A DNA stretch of 64,000 nt from assembly GCA_947561395.2 (NCBI GenBank), contig OX387182.1, positions 56,939,283 to 57,003,282 on the forward strand, written 5' to 3'. Below the pieces are notes generated by a model. It was not told where the DNA came from, searched no databases, and saw only the letters and a program-made list of their open reading frames with translations. The first letter of the stretch is position 1. Every line of letters starts with the position of its first letter. Source of the DNA: Buxus sempervirens. Its lineage: Eukaryota > Streptophyta > Magnoliopsida > Buxales > Buxaceae. The position numbers were made by a program, and so were the translations under genes. Shown here in pieces: positions 60,092 through 64,000 of this stretch.

Positions 60092-61911
60092 TCAAATCCT
60101 AGATGGGATCATGGGAATGTTGTTCTGCAGGTATGCACAAGCTGCTCCCACCCCACTGCCTAGCTTGACAGGGTATCCCACATCCTTGAGTATCATTTCC
60201 ACGCCAGCAAGACAGCCCAGCAATTGCAGCTGCAAGAATCAAGATGACCAAAAAGTGAAATATGAGAAGGTGATAGGATAGAAGAATAAATTTAGGACAG
60301 AATTAACCTGATTAGGACCTGCAAATTATCCCATTAATGTCAGTATAGTAGGTAAAAATTTCAAGAAAATTGATGAAAATGGTTGAGAATTTATTTAAAA
60401 AACGGGGGATCTACTTGCTTATTTATTTGAAGAAATATCAAATCATATAAGTCAATTGGAAAGTGAAGTTCACAGTGAAAATGGTTGGTACAAGAAGATA
60501 AACTTGGGGAAAATTTAAGAAGATAACACAGTAGCCAGTAGCCACTATATCAAGTACTAAAACTGTTTATGGAAAACTGGAAATTAAGTATTACCATAAA
60601 AAGGGATACTGCTTGGTTGCTGTCATATGGAATTTGATGTTCTTAAGGATGGTAAGATTGGCAGAAGCCAGGTTATGTCAAATAGATTTCAGCAGGGGAT
60701 TCATACACAGAGATGAAGCGTGGAACTTATCAGATTAATGTTGTGACTTTTGTGATGTTACATAGGTAGCTCATACAAGAGTAAAAAACAATTTAGGCCT
60801 CATCCATAGAGGGATGAGCTCCGAAAATGATGTCTTGGCCTAATGAAGGCAGAGGTCAAGGCACATTGAACAAAATGAATATGGGATTTAACCGGATAAA
60901 TGAAATTACAACATGCTTAGTGCTGCATTTTGATTGCATTATTGGATCAGTGCTTGAATTTGAAATCACATATAATGACATTTTGTTTCTATGTTAATTA
61001 GATTTAATTCATGAATAATTCAGCAAAATAAAAAATAACACAGCAATAATCATTAAATACGATGAAAAATAGTCAAAAACTTGCAGGGAGGTGACAAATG
61101 TAGAAGCAGAAGAATATTCTTTCTGAACATGAACTGGTATTCTTTTTCTTCCTATTTCTTGGAAAATTTTAATTCGTATGCCTTCATATCTAACTATGGA
61201 GATGAATATTAGCCATACCTCATTGAGATTGCCAAGGTGCCCTATTCTGAAAACCTTTCCAGCTATTTTGTTCAGACCCAAGCCCAAGCTCATATTGTAT
61301 CTCTTCCATGACCTTCTAACTATTTCTGAACTATCAATGTAAGGTGGAACAACCACAGCAGTGACGGTATCACTAAACCATTCCTCCTTCTGTGTGCAGT
61401 TCTTCAGGCCCCATGCCTCCACGGCTAGCCTGAATGTCAAATTTGCATAAACATGATCATTTGTCTTCAACTATTGAAGAAACATATATAAGATAGACAT
61501 TAATCTTACAAAAGGGTATATGTAAGAATATTGCAAATTGTTACCTTGTTGCTTTGGCCAAACGGCCGTGCCTTGCAATCACATTATCAAGTCCTTCCTC
61601 AAATATGAGATCCAGAGCTGCTCTCAATCCATATAATAGTTGGATGGAAGGGGTGTATGGCCAGTATGTTCCCAACTTATAGAACTTCAGGTAGTCATTC
61701 CAGTCAAAGAATACTCTCACTGATTTAGCAGTCTTGGTAGCTTCTAATGCTCTAGGGCTGGCACAAACAATGCCCAACCCAGTAGGAAGAGAAAGAGCTT
61801 TCTGAGAGCCAGTTAAAGCGACATCTATTCCCCATTCATCCATACGAAAGTCAAGAGCAGCAATTGACGACACTCCATCTACGAGCAGCAATGCAGGATG
61901 CCTATAGTGAT
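60092..61911 (-). CDS. AGT1: Serine--glyoxylate aminotransferase (AGT1), 3' part only
   Basis: Peroxisomal PLP enzyme of photorespiration, transferring the amino group of serine to glyoxylate. Three exons are seen on the minus strand: 61911-61545, 61429-61219, 60229-60092, GT-AG and in phase. The first gives HPALLLVDGVSSIAALDFR, the PLP lysine block LTGSQKALSLPTGLG, VFFDWNDYLKFYKLGTYWPY and LLYGLRAALDLIFEEGLDN. The next has LAVEAWGLKN and GKVFRIGHLGNLNE. The last has LQLLGCLAGVEMILKDVGYP and ends SRI, a type 1 peroxisomal targeting signal. The exon at 61911 begins inside a codon, so upstream exons (about 160 residues) must exist; none was found between 61912 and 64000. What is present is intact. 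Confidence 0.93.
60230..61218 (-). other. AGT1 intron between the last two exons
   Basis: About 1 kb with donor GAG|GTATGG and acceptor cttgcag. No element recognised. Confidence 0.8.
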
Positions 61912-64000
61912 CTGTGATTTCACATTGCCAGCATGAGAAATTCACTTAAGGAGCCAAGCAGATTAAATTAATTAAAATATGAACATAAAAGAACTGATTA
62001 CTGCTAGCACATTTCATCAATACATGCAAAGTGCAAATGTTACCAATGTGTTGACCATATTAAATATTTTTGAGATACATCGTAAATGAACAATTTTTCT
62101 GCCACTTTTAGTTGTTTTTATATTTATCAGGTGTTAATTGCTGAGGACAGCTAATCAATATACCAATTTTTAGCTACATTTTGTGTTTAATAGAACCTTT
62201 AAGATTGAATGCCAAACTACTTCTTCGTTTCTCCTGTAATGTTATCACCATTTGCAACTGGAGATCCTAAGACAGTTTAATGATGCCTCAAGCAGGCAGT
62301 GGCTCTTGTTAAGCTGCTTTCCCTTTATACGCGTATCAATGTATGTGCTTGTGCCTATTTGTGTGCATATGTGTATGTATTTATGCGCGTGTGTAGCCAA
62401 ATCGCTAATTATGAAACCTCACAATTTCTTACTAGTTTTTCCATTGGCAATATGAGTTTGTCTGCAATATTCATTTTCAATGATCAGTTCTGTAAAGCTT
62501 TCAAAAATCTCCACCAGTATCCAACAATAAACTTACATTTGGGAGCAGCTACTAATGAGCTATTCTATTTTTGCTTCACATGAACTTAAAATTATAGGTT
62601 TGTTGTACTTATATATCTTAAGAGCAGTTTCTTCTCCATCCTTTTTTATAATTGGATGCCAGGAAGAGGACTGTGAATTTTTGCATAATTCTCTACATGA
62701 TAAAGATTTTTACTAAAGGTTAGTAGCATCATTTATTTTTATTGACTGTATTACATGTTGTAAAAGGAGATAAGTGCTCATGAATTGTCGTTTCTGCAAT
62801 TGCTGAAAGCATTACTTACAAAGAAAGAACTTTAGTCAGAAAGGAAGTGCAAAAGATGAACGGGGTGATTCTAATTAGGAAAAGAAGTACTTTTAAATTT
62901 AGCTGAAATTGGATGAAAGAAATTTCTAGCTGAATGGACTATTAAAATTGTTACAATATGGAAAGGAAAACAAAGAAAGCACAGAAGAATAAGAGCGACA
63001 ATTGAACAAATCTATATGAAAATCAAACTTCATGATTTTGTAAAAGAAGCATTCGAATTTTGATCCTAATAATAAGTACAATAAAATATATTTTAAAATG
63101 TTATTAAAACAACTAAATGAATATAGAATCCAAGATAGTATTATCATCCTATTTACTGAAAAGCTAGACATAAAAATGCCATTGTTAATTTGTTATAGAA
63201 TTTTATGCTCCATGTATTGTTTTGCATAACAGAAGCAGTTTAATAAATATATCAAGCCATATGGATCCATTCTAGAAAATTGGAGTTTCATAATCATGCA
63301 TTGACATTAATATGCTTTACAATTACCATAGTAAGTACTTTGATGACTAGAGAGTTATAAGCATGGGATAAGGTCCTGATCCTCAGACGGTTACAAAATA
63401 GGAGCAATCATGTAAGACATGGAATTCAACAGGCGAAAATGGTCAAACAATTCTTGATAAGTAAAGCACAGAACACAGATTGAGGCTTGTCAATTTAAGA
63501 TTTGTAGTGACAATGATAATAATTTTTATAAAGATAAAGAGAATAGTTTGCAAAGTGAAGTATCAAATTATAATACAATATGAAATAGATGTTCTCCCAA
63601 AAAGAGTGTATGATACGAGTACCACAAAAATCTCTATATATAGCAAAATGCAGGAAAAAAAAGATATGTCTTCCGTGGATGCTTATAAGTATCTCAAGCA
63701 CCTACACATCTTGAACACATCGTTTATATATATCATAAACTAAAATGAGAGCATCCTGAAGTGAAATGGGATGAACATTCATAGAATTCCAAATAAACTG
63801 TCAAAAATTTCAAAGTTTATAAGCATGAAAGACCACATATGAGATGGGGTTGGTACGTTATAAAGATAAAATGCTTCTCATGCTCTGTCTACCTCTACCT
63901 TTTCTGAAAAAACATTATTGATGATGGGAATTTCTAAGGTCTTGTTTACAGTGAAGTTTGAGCACATCCACTTTGGCATAATTCTTTAAAAAAAAAAAAG
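61912..64000 (-). other. AGT1 upstream intron sequence up to the window edge
   Basis: AT-rich, no exon, repeat or element recognised on either strand. Expected to be intron of AGT1 if the gene is complete. Confidence 0.5.

Overview
This is nuclear DNA of a flowering plant, most likely a eudicot and perhaps a woody one; the species cannot be told from the sequence. The evidence is GT-AG introns with T-rich acceptors, long AT-rich introns, plant-only genes (mitochondrial L-galactono-1,4-lactone dehydrogenase, plastid acyl carrier protein, peroxisomal serine--glyoxylate aminotransferase), and plant transposon families. All gene models were built by reading splice sites and translations by hand.

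Layout. 1-18.8 kb: a minus-strand OSCA/CSC1-like ion channel gene with five readable exons spread over 17.5 kb. It has no ATG at the expected start, an in-frame TGA in exon 4 and a partly duplicated exon 5, so it looks like a pseudogene. Its introns hold LINE remnants and a complete 2.1-kb Pack-MULE carrying a DUF761-type host gene fragment. 18.8-25.4 kb: a transposon cluster, namely a GC-rich MITE, a 2.3-kb solo LTR, a 725-bp hAT-like element and a fold-back element whose arms enclose an inverted 22-bp minisatellite. 26.7-35.6 kb: an L1-type LINE on the minus strand, cut by a young 5.2-kb Ty1/copia element, a 356-bp hAT-like MITE and a roughly 110-bp TIR element.

35.9-64 kb is the gene-bearing part. 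On the plus strand are a CRAL-TRIO/Sec14-like gene with a possible alternative last exon (35.9-38.5 kb), GLDH with six exons (42.6-52.5 kb) and plastid ACP with four exons (56.3-58.4 kb). On the minus strand are a small broken two-exon gene (53.4-53.8 kb) and the 3' half of AGT1 (60.1-61.9 kb), whose 5' exons were not found before the window ends. GLDH introns contain L1 and RTE LINE pieces.

The intact genes are housekeeping and metabolic (ascorbate synthesis, fatty acid synthesis, photorespiration) and do not form one pathway or cluster. No bacterial-style system, CRISPR array, rRNA or tRNA gene was seen. The most unusual items are the Pack-MULE with an exact 9-bp target duplication, the fold-back/minisatellite structure, the nearly intact copia element with one stop, and the decaying OSCA gene.
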